From Pseudomonas lini (lineage in GTDB: Bacteria > Pseudomonadota > Gammaproteobacteria > Pseudomonadales > Pseudomonadaceae), in the NCBI RefSeq assembly GCF_030812475.1, contig NZ_JAUSSR010000007.1, positions 248,001-312,000 of the forward strand: a stretch of 64,000 nucleotides of DNA, in the 5' to 3' direction. The translations under genes were made by a program, and so were the position numbers. The first letter of the stretch is position 1. Each line of letters starts with the position of its first letter. This document shows positions 8,979 through 18,750 of the stretch, piece after piece. Under the pieces are notes generated by a model. The model was not told where the DNA came from, made no database searches, and worked only from the letters and a program-made list of their open reading frames with translations.

Positions 8979-11900
8979 CGCAGACCTCCTCGGCGGGTAG
9001 CGGCAGTCCCGGATGTCTCGCCAAGGCTGCGGCGGTCAATTGATCGAAAAGTTGTACGGCGTCGTTCTTATAGTTTTCTATGATCGCGTTCTGGCGCAGG
9101 GTAGCGGTTGCACGCGGCAAGGCGACTTGCGCTTCCAGTTGGGCAAAGGCAATGGCGCTGCGCTCGGACAAGGTGTTGAATTGGTCTTGATGAGTCTGCC
9201 GGAGGTAGTCGTACCAGAACCTTCGGGCTTTGATCGAAGTTAACAGCGCCGCGGAATTTTCGGCTTTGGCGACCTCCCGATAGGCGCTATCGAGCTCCTC
9301 GGGGGACACGTCGACATTGCGCACGAAATTCATTTCTCTGGGCTGGGCAGGCAGGTCCAGGCGCTGCGCCAGGCTCACGCGGTAAATCAGTTCGAGCTCC
9401 CGCGCCTGGGCGCGAGTGAAGGGTCCGGACAGCGTGCGGCGGCCGATCTCGCTCATGGCCTGCCGTTCCACCTGCTGCAGTCGAAACAGGCCCCTCAAAA
9501 GATGCACCAGTTCCCCCTCCAGCGTACGATTTCCAGTGCGGGCCGAAACCACGGCTTGATAACATAAAACCCTCACTACCATATCGCTGAACAGACCCGC
9601 CGCGTTCTCGGCGCTGACCCGACCGATGCGAGCTGCTTGAAACAAGGCGCGTCGCAACACGTCATCTTCGGCGGCGGCCTCCAGCACGTTCCATACCCGC
9701 TGCGTCAAATCAGTTTGCATCAGGTCATAATCCGCGGTGTCATGTAGCCGGGCAAGCAAATGGAAGAAATCCCTGGACCTTGGGTACAACGACAATGAGT
9801 TCCAGATTGCTTGCCTGCGGGCCAATTCAGCACCGACCAGTCTGCTCAACCAGATCGAGCCGTGTCTGGCGATATCCGGTTGCACAGGCGCGACCTGAAG
9901 GTAATCGGCGGCAATAACTCCCAGGCTGTTTGGGTTGGAACGTTGATAGGCGGCGAGCGCCTTCAGGCTCGACGCTGAAAGCGGGTTGCCATCGACGTTT
10001 GTGCCAAGGTTCAAGGCGGGCCGCGCCTTGAACACCGTGTCCGGGATGTGTGCGATGCGGTTGTCGCGCAGATCCATTGTCTGCAGAGCGGAAAGGTCAT
10101 TGACCCCGACCGGCCAATCGACAATCCCCGAACCACGCAATGCAAGGTGTCGCAATTGTTTCAGGGTCGTCACCGTCGGGGTTTGCCCGAGCGCCGGGTT
10201 GAAGCTCAGGTTGAGGGTCTGCAGATACTCCAGGCCATTGAGCAACTGGATCGCTTCGGGCGTCAGATGAATACGGTTATCGCTCAAGTCCAGGTGCTCC
10301 AGCTTGGGCATGGCCGCGATCGCCTGGGGGATTCGGCTTAACTCATTGCCGGTCAGGCTCAACGTGCGCAGGTTGGGGAAGTTGCGCAGAAATGCATTCA
10401 ATCCGGCGCTGGCCCCGACTCTGTCCAGCTCCAGGGCGCCGATGTGGCTGAAGTTACCGACCAGCACCGGGATATCCCCCAGTGGCTGCGGATCAAGACT
10501 CAACTTGTAAAGCATTTCCGGAGTGCCAGGCATGAAACTGCCGTCTTTGCGCCAGGCGCGCACAATCGCCAGGGCGGCACGCCCCTTGCTGTGTTGAGGC
10601 ACCCTGAGTCGCGGCCCGTCGCCTTCCTGATGGTGGGTCGGACGATTGACCCAGCGATCCAGCGCATCGCGGATGGCCAGGTGTTCCTGGCGCAGTGCCT
10701 CAAGGGCCTGGATCGCCAACACTTCGTCGGTGCCCAATGTCGTCAGGAAATGTTCGACCTGCGTTGGCGAGTGAGTGGGATAGAGCTCTTGGGCCCGCTG
10801 TAGCAGCGCCGGCGAATGTGATGAGTGCTCACCCGAAGGCGGTAGCCCTAATAAAATCGCTTTGGCAATCAACCGGTCTGCCAGGCCCATTGGCGAGCGG
10901 TAACCGGTGCGTCTGGGTTCGATACCGATAGCCCCGGCGATGGCATCGCGTTGCTGCAAGGCCAGTGCCGTGATTTTTTTCCTCAATTGCACACCGGCGT
11001 CCGGCGTTTCGACCCCCAGCGCTTCGCGCGTAGCGACGGGCAAGCCCTCCCAAAGCGTTTGAAAAAAATGCGCGCGGGTGCGCTTCAGGTGCGTGAACAG
11101 GTTTTTCCCACTGGCATCGGACGCTTCAAAACGGTCAGGGTGAGCTTCGATAACGAGCTTGTGCGCGGCGTCTTTGGGACCAATGCTGGCCCTTTTCTCG
11201 GAAGGGACAGCCCATTCCACGATCTCGACAAACACATCGTTCGGCCAGCCCGGTAACTGCATGAGGGTGTTGAGCACCAGCTGATCCGTGTCGATCCCGC
11301 TGGCCGCGTCCAGATACAGCCCTTCATAGGCCCGGTTCAATCGCACCACCTGCGCATACCGCCTGGCCTCTTCGGCGAGCCGTAACGGGACTTTTGCGTC
11401 ATCGAGCTGCAGCCATTCGGTGGAGTCAGTGTTCTGTACCAGCTCGTCGGCGACACTGGCCGGCAGCGTCGCAAACTTGTCATGCACAGGGGCGGCCTTC
11501 GTCTCTGTGGTGACATTGGAGCGCTGATAGATACGGTTGAACAGCGACAGCCGCTTACCCTCCGCTCGCTCGGCAATCACCTTGGCCAACAATTGGGCTT
11601 GCAGGGTTCCTTCAGTCGTCGTCGAGCCAATCAGATGCTTACGCTCCGCCGTGTCGAGGCCCTTTAGCAGCGTCGAATAAAACTGCCCCTTGTTAAAAAG
11701 ATCCTTCGATATCCTGATTTGCCTGGACGCCTGGGCGCGACCGTAACGCTCGACTTCCCCGCCGGTAATATCGGTAATGCTCACCCCCTTCTCCTGAGGC
11801 CATTTGCCCCCGGAGGTCAGCAGATACAACTGCAGATCGGCGTCCGCCTGCGACGCGGAGGTCGATACACGCATTTGCTCCATGAAACGGTTGACGGCCT

Positions 11901-13851
11901 TGTCCGCGCGAAAGCGTCGAACGGTGTCGACCAGCATGGCCATCGGCTTGCTACGGTCGGGATACAGCTGGCGCAACTGCGACTCATCGAGGCCGCTGGC
12001 GGCGAGGATCTGTAATCCTTCCGTGTCCGGAATGTCCTCCTCGCGATAGCCAAGGCGTCGAAACAACGTGAGCAGATTCCATTGCTGCGGCAACTCGGAA
12101 TCGTGCAGCCACGCACCTGCGCCGTTGGTCTCCATCACCGGTGAATAACGTACGGATACCTGGGGATGCTCGGGAGGCTCGACTTGCCACAGGTCGGTGC
12201 CTTCAATGGGACGCAAGGCATAAGTATCCGTCCCTGTTCGCATGTACTGACGCTCACGCCACTTCACGAGCCCGAGCTTGTCGGCAGGGAGTTTGTCCGG
12301 CATGAGCAAGTGCTGACGATAAGCTTTCAGATCGGGTTTCCATAACCGCACGGAACCGGAGCCAATCGAGACGGCTCTCAACCGACTGATGAAATCCGAG
12401 GATCTGACGACCTTGTAACCTTTGCCCACCCCCATTGCCCCAGCAGCCGTTGCCGTCGTCAGAATCAGGTTTTCAATGACATCGAATAGATGGTCAGTGG
12501 CTTCTTCCTGCTCCCCCCGGGACCAACTGTCGATGCCTTCGTAAACCTCTGCCAGCAATTGCCCCCCAGCGACGGCAAACATGACTGCGCCCACCACCGG
12601 CAAAAAGGAGCCGAAGAACAGCAACGCGTTGACGCCGATGGTTTTATACGTCTCCAGCCTGGCAAGACGGGTCTTTTCATCCTCGTCATCCGTTGGCACC
12701 ACCAGCAATCGCGCGTCGGCGATCACATGGGCCGAGCGCTGGTGAAACAGGCTCAGGAACACATCATCGTCCACATCGTATCCGTCGACTGTCACGGAAA
12801 TACTGAACTTTAAAAGAACATCGGCGGCACCTGACTGCCGCGCATTCAGCGCCGCATGAAAACCAGGTCGGTCACGCAGCAAAATGAAACGCATGAAAAA
12901 TTCGCGAAAATCGGTTTCTCTAAGGCGTCTTTCCAGTTCCGCCTCAAAATCCTTGAACGACTCATATTCCTTCAGAGGGTGCAACGGATCACCCGGCAGG
13001 TAAACCACGCATCGGTAATCACGGTCTGCATGTTTATTAACAGGGCCAATAAAGATCGCCCCATGCAGTTTTACACCCAACATCTCCAACCCTTGATAAC
13101 CCAGCGCATTATTACCCAGTGTAATTGTTTCGGCGCAATCCTTGACCGATTTCAGCATGTTATAAACATCAGCACTGACATGCTTCTTTATGAAAGCGAT
13201 ATGCATGTCGACTTCAAACCGGTGTTTTGCGTACGCTTGATGTTTAAAGCGCAACGGCTCCCCTTCCAGCATAGACTTGAGGTGAGCCTGGTATTGCTTT
13301 CCCAAGTCCAGTGTTCGACACAGTTTCGCAAACTCATGGGGCTCGATCGACAGGACCTTAGCGGACCGTCCATGGATACACTCGGGGATATAAAGAAACG
13401 AGTTGTCGTCATAGTTTCCCGGCGCCGTCTCGCTGGATTCGAAATTTTCGCAGGCCGCCATCAACAGATCGCGGTCAATGGGCGTGATCAGCTTTTTCCT
13501 CAACCCGAGCAAGCTGGACGTTGAGCGTATATGCTGGAATACCACGCCTTCTATATCAAGCGGCTCGCCCAATTTGTCTGACATGGCCTTGGCCAACAAG
13601 GGTGTACAAAAGCTTTCGGGGGATTTCAATTCGGCCAAGGCATCCGCCACTGCCTGTCGGGTGCGGTAACTTGCCAACAGGCTCGTGCGCAGGGCGGCGC
13701 GAACATCCGAGGGCGACTCAAGCAGCCATGAAGGGGTCTGTTGTTTAATAAGCGAGAAGAATGCGCCCTGTTGCTCTGGCGTCATACTGCCCAACGCTGT
13801 GTTATTCGTTTCTACCGTCATCTTGAACAACCTTGAATCTGATTTGGACAA
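8971..13851 (-). CDS. Giant LRR protein with DUF6543-type N-terminus and full-length but degenerate NEL domain
   Basis: A 1626-residue protein with the same architecture as its downstream neighbour. The DUF6543-like N-terminal region contains a hydrophobic stretch (about 395-440, NALLFFGSFLPVVGAVMFAV) that could enter membranes. LRRs lie at about 1135-1275 (LRTLSLTGNELSRIP, LEHLDLSDNRI). A complete-length NEL-type C-terminal domain runs from about 1300 to 1626. In active NEL enzymes (IpaH, SspH) a catalytic Cys sits in a C-x-D motif; here the aligned block is V-S1413-A-E-N, so both the cysteine and the aspartate are changed. Cys1429 in RVLCYQAV lies nearby but not in that context. The start is an ATG at 13851 after an AT-rich leader. 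The GC content of its first 300 codons is lower than average. Confidence 0.82.
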   Translation of the reverse strand: MSKSDSRLFKMTVETNNTALGSMTPEQQGAFFSLIKQQTPSWLLESPSDVRAALRTSLLASYRTRQAVADALAELKSPESFCTPLLAKAMSDKLGEPLDIEGVVFQHIRSTSSLLGLRKKLITPIDRDLLMAACENFESSETAPGNYDDNSFLYIPECIHGRSAKVLSIEPHEFAKLCRTLDLGKQYQAHLKSMLEGEPLRFKHQAYAKHRFEVDMHIAFIKKHVSADVYNMLKSVKDCAETITLGNNALGYQGLEMLGVKLHGAIFIGPVNKHADRDYRCVVYLPGDPLHPLKEYESFKDFEAELERRLRETDFREFFMRFILLRDRPGFHAALNARQSGAADVLLKFSISVTVDGYDVDDDVFLSLFHQRSAHVIADARLLVVPTDDEDEKTRLARLETYKTIGVNALLFFGSFLPVVGAVMFAVAGGQLLAEVYEGIDSWSRGEQEEATDHLFDVIENLILTTATAAGAMGVGKGYKVVRSSDFISRLRAVSIGSGSVRLWKPDLKAYRQHLLMPDKLPADKLGLVKWRERQYMRTGTDTYALRPIEGTDLWQVEPPEHPQVSVRYSPVMETNGAGAWLHDSELPQQWNLLTLFRRLGYREEDIPDTEGLQILAASGLDESQLRQLYPDRSKPMAMLVDTVRRFRADKAVNRFMEQMRVSTSASQADADLQLYLLTSGGKWPQEKGVSITDITGGEVERYGRAQASRQIRISKDLFNKGQFYSTLLKGLDTAERKHLIGSTTTEGTLQAQLLAKVIAERAEGKRLSLFNRIYQRSNVTTETKAAPVHDKFATLPASVADELVQNTDSTEWLQLDDAKVPLRLAEEARRYAQVVRLNRAYEGLYLDAASGIDTDQLVLNTLMQLPGWPNDVFVEIVEWAVPSEKRASIGPKDAAHKLVIEAHPDRFEASDASGKNLFTHLKRTRAHFFQTLWEGLPVATREALGVETPDAGVQLRKKITALALQQRDAIAGAIGIEPRRTGYRSPMGLADRLIAKAILLGLPPSGEHSSHSPALLQRAQELYPTHSPTQVEHFLTTLGTDEVLAIQALEALRQEHLAIRDALDRWVNRPTHHQEGDGPRLRVPQHSKGRAALAIVRAWRKDGSFMPGTPEMLYKLSLDPQPLGDIPVLVGNFSHIGALELDRVGASAGLNAFLRNFPNLRTLSLTGNELSRIPQAIAAMPKLEHLDLSDNRIHLTPEAIQLLNGLEYLQTLNLSFNPALGQTPTVTTLKQLRHLALRGSGIVDWPVGVNDLSALQTMDLRDNRIAHIPDTVFKARPALNLGTNVDGNPLSASSLKALAAYQRSNPNSLGVIAADYLQVAPVQPDIARHGSIWLSRLVGAELARRQAIWNSLSLYPRSRDFFHLLARLHDTADYDLMQTDLTQRVWNVLEAAAEDDVLRRALFQAARIGRVSAENAAGLFSDMVVRVLCYQAVVSARTGNRTLEGELVHLLRGLFRLQQVERQAMSEIGRRTLSGPFTRAQARELELIYRVSLAQRLDLPAQPREMNFVRNVDVSPEELDSAYREVAKAENSAALLTSIKARRFWYDYLRQTHQDQFNTLSERSAIAFAQLEAQVALPRATATLRQNAIIENYKNDAVQLFDQLTAAALARHPGLPLPAEEVCDE

Positions 13852-13978
13852 CCAGATTAACGTTGAGCAATTTCTTATAAAAACGCGAATAACCGATGAA
13901 CAACAAGATCAAACAAGCAATATTCCAACGCTTTAAAATATATATATACCGCACCGGCTTCCATTCATGGATGCAAAG

Positions 13979-14009
13979 CGCCTCGTTGCCGAAAACCGGC
14001 AACGAGGCG
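13979..14009 (-). terminator. Hairpin terminator downstream of sohB
   Basis: A perfect 13-bp stem (CGCCTCGTTGCCG with its complement) and a 5-base loop lie just after the sohB stop codon. The following T-run is short, so termination may be partial. Being between convergent AT-rich DNA and the toxin gene start, it also separates the two minus-strand units. Confidence 0.7.
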
Positions 14010-14021
14010 CCATGAGGTTTC

Positions 14022-15044
14022 TTACCAGAAGCGTTGCTGAGTCAAGCGGCTCCACCAGGACAGCAAGACCCGGTCCACCGACCCGCTGGCCGCCATGCCG
14101 ATGCGCTCCTGCAGGCTTTTACGTTCAGCGTAATGCAGGTGATACAGCTCGGATTTCTTCGCCCGCTCGGCGAGGTACTCGTCGCTGGTCTTGAGCTCGT
14201 CGACCAGTTGCTTGTCCATCGCCGCGACGCCCAGCCAGATTTCACCGGTGGCGACCTTGTCGATGTCCAGTTGCGGGCGGTAACGCGAGACAAAGTTCTT
14301 GAACAGCTGATGGGTGATGTCCAGGTCCTCCTGGAACTTCTCCCGGCCCTTCTCGGTGTTTTCGCCAAACACGGTCAGGGTGCGCTTGTACTCGCCAGCG
14401 GTCAGGACCTCGAAGTCGATGTCGTGCTTTTTCAGCAGGCGGTTGACGTTCGGCAACTGCGCCACCACGCCGATCGAGCCGAGAATGGCAAAGGGTGCAC
14501 TGATTATCTTCTCGCCGATGCACGCCATCATGTAGCCGCCGCTGGCGGCCACCTTGTCGATGCACACGGTCAACGGCACACCGGCGTCGCGAATGCGCGC
14601 CAGTTGCGAGGACGCCAGGCCATAGCTGTGAACCATGCCGCCACCGCTTTCCAGACGCAGCACCACTTCATCCTTGGGCGTGGCCAGGGTCAGCAACGCA
14701 GTGATCTCATGGCGCAGGCTTTCCGTGGCCGAGGCCTTGATGTCGCCGTCGAAATCGAGCACGAACACCCGGGACTTGACCTCGGGTTTTTTCTTTTGCT
14801 TTTTCTCTGTTTTGGCCTCGACCTTGCGCAGGGCCTTGAGCTGGTCTTTGTCGAGCAGGGTTTGCTCCAGCCGCTCACGCAACCCCTTGTAAAAATCATT
14901 GAGTTTACTGACCTGCAACTGGCCGGCGGTCTTGCGTCGGCCTTTGCTGCGCAACGCCGCAAAACTGGCCAGCACCACCAGGATGGCGACCACCAGTGTC
15001 ACGGTCTTGGCCAGGAAAATGGCGAACTCGGCAAAAAACTCCAC
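14022..15044 (-). CDS. sohB: Inner-membrane peptidase SohB (S49 family)
   Basis: A 340-residue protease of the SppA/SohB family. Residues about 10-30 form a membrane helix, followed by a charged linker rich in Lys/Glu (about 70-90). The catalytic serine lies in KVAASGGYMMAC and the likely catalytic lysine in the GEYKRTLTVFGEN region, as in S49 peptidases. The LGSIGVVAQLPN motif is also typical. It probably trims membrane proteins or signal peptides on the periplasmic side. It ends at a hairpin terminator and stands alone on the minus strand. Confidence 0.9.
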   Translation of the reverse strand: MEFFAEFAIFLAKTVTLVVAILVVLASFAALRSKGRRKTAGQLQVSKLNDFYKGLRERLEQTLLDKDQLKALRKVEAKTEKKQKKKPEVKSRVFVLDFDGDIKASATESLRHEITALLTLATPKDEVVLRLESGGGMVHSYGLASSQLARIRDAGVPLTVCIDKVAASGGYMMACIGEKIISAPFAILGSIGVVAQLPNVNRLLKKHDIDFEVLTAGEYKRTLTVFGENTEKGREKFQEDLDITHQLFKNFVSRYRPQLDIDKVATGEIWLGVAAMDKQLVDELKTSDEYLAERAKKSELYHLHYAERKSLQERIGMAASGSVDRVLLSWWSRLTQQRFW

Positions 15045-15247
15045 AATGACTCCTTCAAAACGATGCGCTGCATAAACGCGCGCGCGATACGTCCAGCATA
15101 CCCATGCATTAACCCGGCGACCAGTCGTGAAACCTCTGGCAACAAGCCTGGAACAGGCATTTCAAACAAGCGTATGTTTTTTCATTGACAGCTCACCGTC
15201 ATCCTCATAACCTCGCCGGACCTTCAACGTAGCGGGATGAAGCGGAC

Positions 15248-15958
15248 GTGGGCAGTATCTATCTGATTCGACATGGCCAGGCCTCCTTTGGTGCAGACGA
15301 CTATGACGTCCTGTCGCCGACCGGCATACGCCAGGCGGAAATCCTCGGTCAGCACCTGGCCGGGCTTGGCATCAGCTTCGATCGCTGCCTCTCGGGCGAC
15401 CTGCGTCGCCAGCAACACACCGCCAATAGCGCGCTGGAACAGTTCGCCGCCCAGGGCCTGCCGGTGCCGATCGTGGAAACCGATTGCGCCTTTAACGAGT
15501 TCGATGCCGACGCGGTGATCCGCGCGCTACTGCCCGCCATGCTGGAAGACGAACCCGAAGCGCTGGACATCCTGCGCAATGCCACGCAAAACCGCGCCGA
15601 ATTCCAGCGCATCTTCGCCCTGATCATCGAGCGCTGGCTGGCCGGGACCTTCGACACACCCGGGCTGGAAAGCTGGCTGGGGTTTGTCGAACGGGTCCAT
15701 GCCGGTCTGCAGCGCATCCTCGAACAGGCCGACAACTCCCAGAAGATCGCCGTGTTCACCTCGGGCGGCACCATCACTGCCCTGCTCCACCTCATTACGC
15801 AAATGCCGGCACGCCAGGCATTCGAACTGAACTGGCAAATCGTCAACACCTCGCTCAACCTGCTGAAGTTTCGCGGGCGCGAGGTGGCACTCTCTTCTTT
15901 CAACAGTCAGGCGCACCTGCAACTGTTGAAGGCCCCGGAACTCATCACGTTTCGCTGA
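15248..15958 (+). CDS. Histidine phosphatase family protein
   Basis: A 236-residue protein with the phosphohistidine motif IRHGQASF at residues 7-14. The start is a GTG at 15248. The second conserved His block of phosphoglycerate-mutase-like proteins (usually SHGG) reads TSGGTITALLHL, so the second histidine is replaced by serine. This variation occurs in some members, but it makes a standard phosphatase mechanism uncertain. The substrate is unknown. A small SCP2 protein follows 63 bases later in the same direction, so the two may share a transcript. Confidence 0.8.
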   Translation: MGSIYLIRHGQASFGADDYDVLSPTGIRQAEILGQHLAGLGISFDRCLSGDLRRQQHTANSALEQFAAQGLPVPIVETDCAFNEFDADAVIRALLPAMLEDEPEALDILRNATQNRAEFQRIFALIIERWLAGTFDTPGLESWLGFVERVHAGLQRILEQADNSQKIAVFTSGGTITALLHLITQMPARQAFELNWQIVNTSLNLLKFRGREVALSSFNSQAHLQLLKAPELITFR

Positions 15959-16021
15959 GTCCGGACTATTGTGACCCTGGCTGTAATCACTCAGCTCTAA
16001 TACCCAAGAAAGGATCGAACC

Positions 16022-16336
16022 ATGACCTCCGTAGCTGATGCCGTACAAGCAATGAAAGCCAAGTTCAACCCAGCCGCTGCTGCCGGTCTGGACCTGGTAT
16101 TCGGTTTCCGCATCGACGACACCAAGAACTTCTCCCTGATCGTCAAGGACGGCACTTGCGAGCTGCAAGAGGGCGAAAACCCGGACGCCCAGGTGACCTT
16201 GGTGATGGACGGCGAGACCCTGGAAGGCATCGTCGACGGGTCGACCGACGGCATGCAAGCTTTCATGGGCGGCAAACTGCGCGCAGAAGGTGACATGATG
16301 CTGGCCATGAAACTGTCCGAGCTGTTCCCGGCCTAA
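16022..16336 (+). CDS. SCP2 sterol-binding-domain protein
   Basis: A 104-residue single-domain protein. The sequence FGFRIDDTKNFSLIVKDGTC, then DAQVTLVMDGETLEGIVDG and AFMGGKLRAEGDMMLAMKL, is the SCP2 lipid-binding fold in its short bacterial form. It probably binds a lipid or acyl group in the cytoplasm; ligand and pathway are unknown. It has an AAGAAAGGA ribosome site before its ATG and is followed by two hairpins, so it ends a transcription unit with the phosphatase gene. Confidence 0.9.
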   Translation: MTSVADAVQAMKAKFNPAAAAGLDLVFGFRIDDTKNFSLIVKDGTCELQEGENPDAQVTLVMDGETLEGIVDGSTDGMQAFMGGKLRAEGDMMLAMKLSELFPA

Positions 16337-16343
16337 GCACGTC

Positions 16344-16402
16344 GCCCCGTCCTTCGGGGCATGCCTGGCTGTAAACGAATCCCGCCCTCATGGCGGGATT
16401 CG
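16344..16402 (+). terminator. Tandem hairpin terminator after the SCP2 gene
   Basis: Two hairpins follow the stop codon. The first has 6-bp arms GCCCCG/CGGGGC (16344-16360). The second is a perfect 11-bp stem, CGAATCCCGCC with its complement, and a 5-base loop (16376-16402). The second is followed by TCGTT, a weak T tract. Confidence 0.75.
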
Positions 16403-16526
16403 TCGTTCTGCGCCTTTGGAAAACGGCTACTTGTGGATTTGCGGTCTATATTCCTTCTGGCCGCATGCGTCAGACATCGGCCGTTTGCCCTCGCTTTTTT
16501 TATAAGCCTTTGCGCGGAGCATTGCC

Positions 16527-18485
16527 ATGAGCCCACCTGACGACCACGAAGGCTTCAATCGCCGACGAGTACTGCAAGGCCTTTCGGCAGGTGCCGTCGG
16601 TGCCTGGATCAGCCCACTGCTAGCAGGGAGTAAAACCATGCCCGATGCCCCGGCCGACCTCATTCTGTACAACGGACGCCTGCACACGGTTGACCGCAAG
16701 AAGCCACAGGCAAGCGCCGTCGCGATCAAGGACGGCCGCTTCGTGGTGGTCGGCAGCGATGCCCAGGCCATGGCCTTGCAAGGCCCCGGCACGCAGATCG
16801 TCGACCTGCACGGACGCACGGTGATTCCCGGCCTCAACGACTCGCACCTGCATCTGATCCGCGGCGGCTTGAATTACAACCTCGAACTGCGCTGGGAAGG
16901 CGTGCCGTCATTGGTCGATGCGCTGCGCATGCTCAAGGACCAGGCGGATCGCACGCCAACGCCGCAATGGGTGCGCGTGGTGGGTGGCTGGAACGAATTC
17001 CAGTTCGCCGAAAAACGTCTGCCAACGATCGATGAATTGAACAAGGCCGCGCCGGATACCCCGGTGTTCGTGCTGCACCTCTACGACCGCGCGCTGCTCA
17101 ATCGCGCGGCGTTGAAAGTGGTGGGCTATAACCGCGACACGCCAAATCCGCCGGGCGGTGAAATCCAGCGCGACGCCAACGGCGATCCGACCGGCATGTT
17201 GATCGCCCGCCCCAACGCGATGATTCTCTACTCGACCCTGGCCAAGGGGCCGAAGCTGCCGCTGGAATACCAGGTCAACTCGACCCGCCAGTTCATGCGC
17301 GAGCTCAATCGTCTCGGCGTCACCAGCGCCATCGATGCCGGCGGCGGTTATCAGAGTTACCCGGACGACTATCAGGTCATCCAGCAACTGGCCAAAGACC
17401 GGCAGCTCACGGTGCGCATCGCCTACAACCTGTTCACCCAGAAGCCCAAGGAAGAGCTGACCGACTTCAAGCACTGGACCGGCAGCTCCCGCTACGGCCA
17501 GGGCGATGACTTCCTGCGCCACAACGGCGCCGGGGAAATGCTGGTGTTCTCGGCGGCGGATTTCGAGGATTTTCTCGAACCCCGCCCCGACCTGCCACAG
17601 ACCATGGAGCAGGACCTGGAGCCGGTGGTGCGGCACCTGGTGGAACAGCGCTGGCCGTTCCGCCTGCACGCCACCTACAACGAATCCATCAGCCGCATGC
17701 TCGACGTGTTCGAGAAGGTCAATCGCGACATCCCGTTCGACGGGCTGCCGTGGTTTTTCGATCATGCCGAGACCATTACCCCGCAAAATATCGAACGGGT
17801 GAAGGCCCTGGGTGGCGGCATTGCGATTCAGGACCGCATGGCGTTTCAGGGTGAATACTTCGTCGAGCGCTACGGTGCCAAAGCCGCCGAGCACACGCCA
17901 CCCATCGCGCGCATGCTCGCCGAGGGCATCCCGGTTGGCGCCGGCACGGACGCTACGCGGGTGTCCAGCTACAACCCCTGGACATCGCTCTATTGGCTGG
18001 TCAGCGGTCGCACCGTCGGCGGGCTGGAGCTCTACCCGCAAGGCTTGAGCCGCGACACCGCGCTGGAACTCTTCACCCATGGCAGCGCCTGGTTCTCCTC
18101 CGAGCAGGGCAAGAAAGGGCAGATCAAGGTCGGGCAACTCGCGGACCTGATCGCCTTGTCGGCGGACTACTTCCACATCGAAGACGAAGCCGTGAAGGGG
18201 ATCGAGTCGGTGCTGACCATTGTCGACGGCAAGATTGTCTACGGCAGCGTCGAGTTCGAAAAACTCGGGCCGCCTGCGATCCCCGTGATCCCGGAATGGT
18301 CGCCCGTGGTCAACGTGCCTGGCCACTGGAAACCGCTGGCGCCGCTGACGGCGCAGGTGCATCAATGCGTGGGGGCCTGTGCGGTCCATGCGCACAGCCA
18401 TGAGCGGGCGCGGTTGTCGTCGGCGCCCGTCAGCGATTTCGCCGGGTTCTGGGGGGCGTTTGGTTGCTCGTGTTTTGCGTTTTGA
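16527..18485 (+). CDS. YtcJ-type amidohydrolase with Tat-like leader
   Basis: A 652-residue metal-dependent hydrolase of the amidohydrolase superfamily (YtcJ-like). The N-terminus has NRRRVLQGLSAGAVGAW, a twin-arginine-type leader, suggesting export of the folded enzyme. The family pattern is VIPGLNDSHLHLIRGG (metal-binding HLH, about residues 110), a central HATYNESISRML and FDHAE block, and GAGTDATRVSSYNPW near the end. The last 40 residues add a Cys- and His-containing tail (HQCVGACAVHAHSHE) that is unusual for a YtcJ core and may bind metal. The substrate is not predictable; relatives are often annotated as exoenzyme-regulatory proteins or amidases. The start is an ATG at 16527 after GGAGC. 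Confidence 0.85.
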   Translation: MSPPDDHEGFNRRRVLQGLSAGAVGAWISPLLAGSKTMPDAPADLILYNGRLHTVDRKKPQASAVAIKDGRFVVVGSDAQAMALQGPGTQIVDLHGRTVIPGLNDSHLHLIRGGLNYNLELRWEGVPSLVDALRMLKDQADRTPTPQWVRVVGGWNEFQFAEKRLPTIDELNKAAPDTPVFVLHLYDRALLNRAALKVVGYNRDTPNPPGGEIQRDANGDPTGMLIARPNAMILYSTLAKGPKLPLEYQVNSTRQFMRELNRLGVTSAIDAGGGYQSYPDDYQVIQQLAKDRQLTVRIAYNLFTQKPKEELTDFKHWTGSSRYGQGDDFLRHNGAGEMLVFSAADFEDFLEPRPDLPQTMEQDLEPVVRHLVEQRWPFRLHATYNESISRMLDVFEKVNRDIPFDGLPWFFDHAETITPQNIERVKALGGGIAIQDRMAFQGEYFVERYGAKAAEHTPPIARMLAEGIPVGAGTDATRVSSYNPWTSLYWLVSGRTVGGLELYPQGLSRDTALELFTHGSAWFSSEQGKKGQIKVGQLADLIALSADYFHIEDEAVKGIESVLTIVDGKIVYGSVEFEKLGPPAIPVIPEWSPVVNVPGHWKPLAPLTAQVHQCVGACAVHAHSHERARLSSAPVSDFAGFWGAFGCSCFAF

Positions 18486-18507
18486 ATGCAGGAGAATCTG
18501 ACGCACG

Positions 18508-18675
18508 GCTTGGCGCCGTTCGCCAGGCCGGCTCCTGCAAGGGATTGGCGTCGTTCGCCGATTTCATGATCACTGAAGATCCCCTGTAGGAGCTGGCTTG
18601 CCAGCGAAAGCGGTCTACCAGTCAACACCTCTGCTGAATGTGCCGCCGTCTTCGCCAGCAAGCCGGCTCCTACAG
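18508..18675. repeat. REP doublet with a degenerate half unit upstream
   Basis: A full inverted REP pair at 18584-18675 (CTGTAGGAGCTGGCTTGCC ... GGCTCCTACAG) is preceded at 18508-18542 by a decayed half unit (GTTCGCCAGGCCGGCTCCTG). It fills the gap between the amidohydrolase and the LysR gene. Confidence 0.85.
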
Positions 18676-18750
18676 GGCCGGGTTGATCGTTAAGCCTTGC
18701 AGGAGGTGCGCCTGCACTTACAATGGCGCACCTCCCGCACCGGCCTGCCC

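Noticed and set aside
16908..18506. A 532-codon minus-strand frame opposite the amidohydrolase
   Set aside because: Arg/Gln/Val-rich shadow without recognisable domains.
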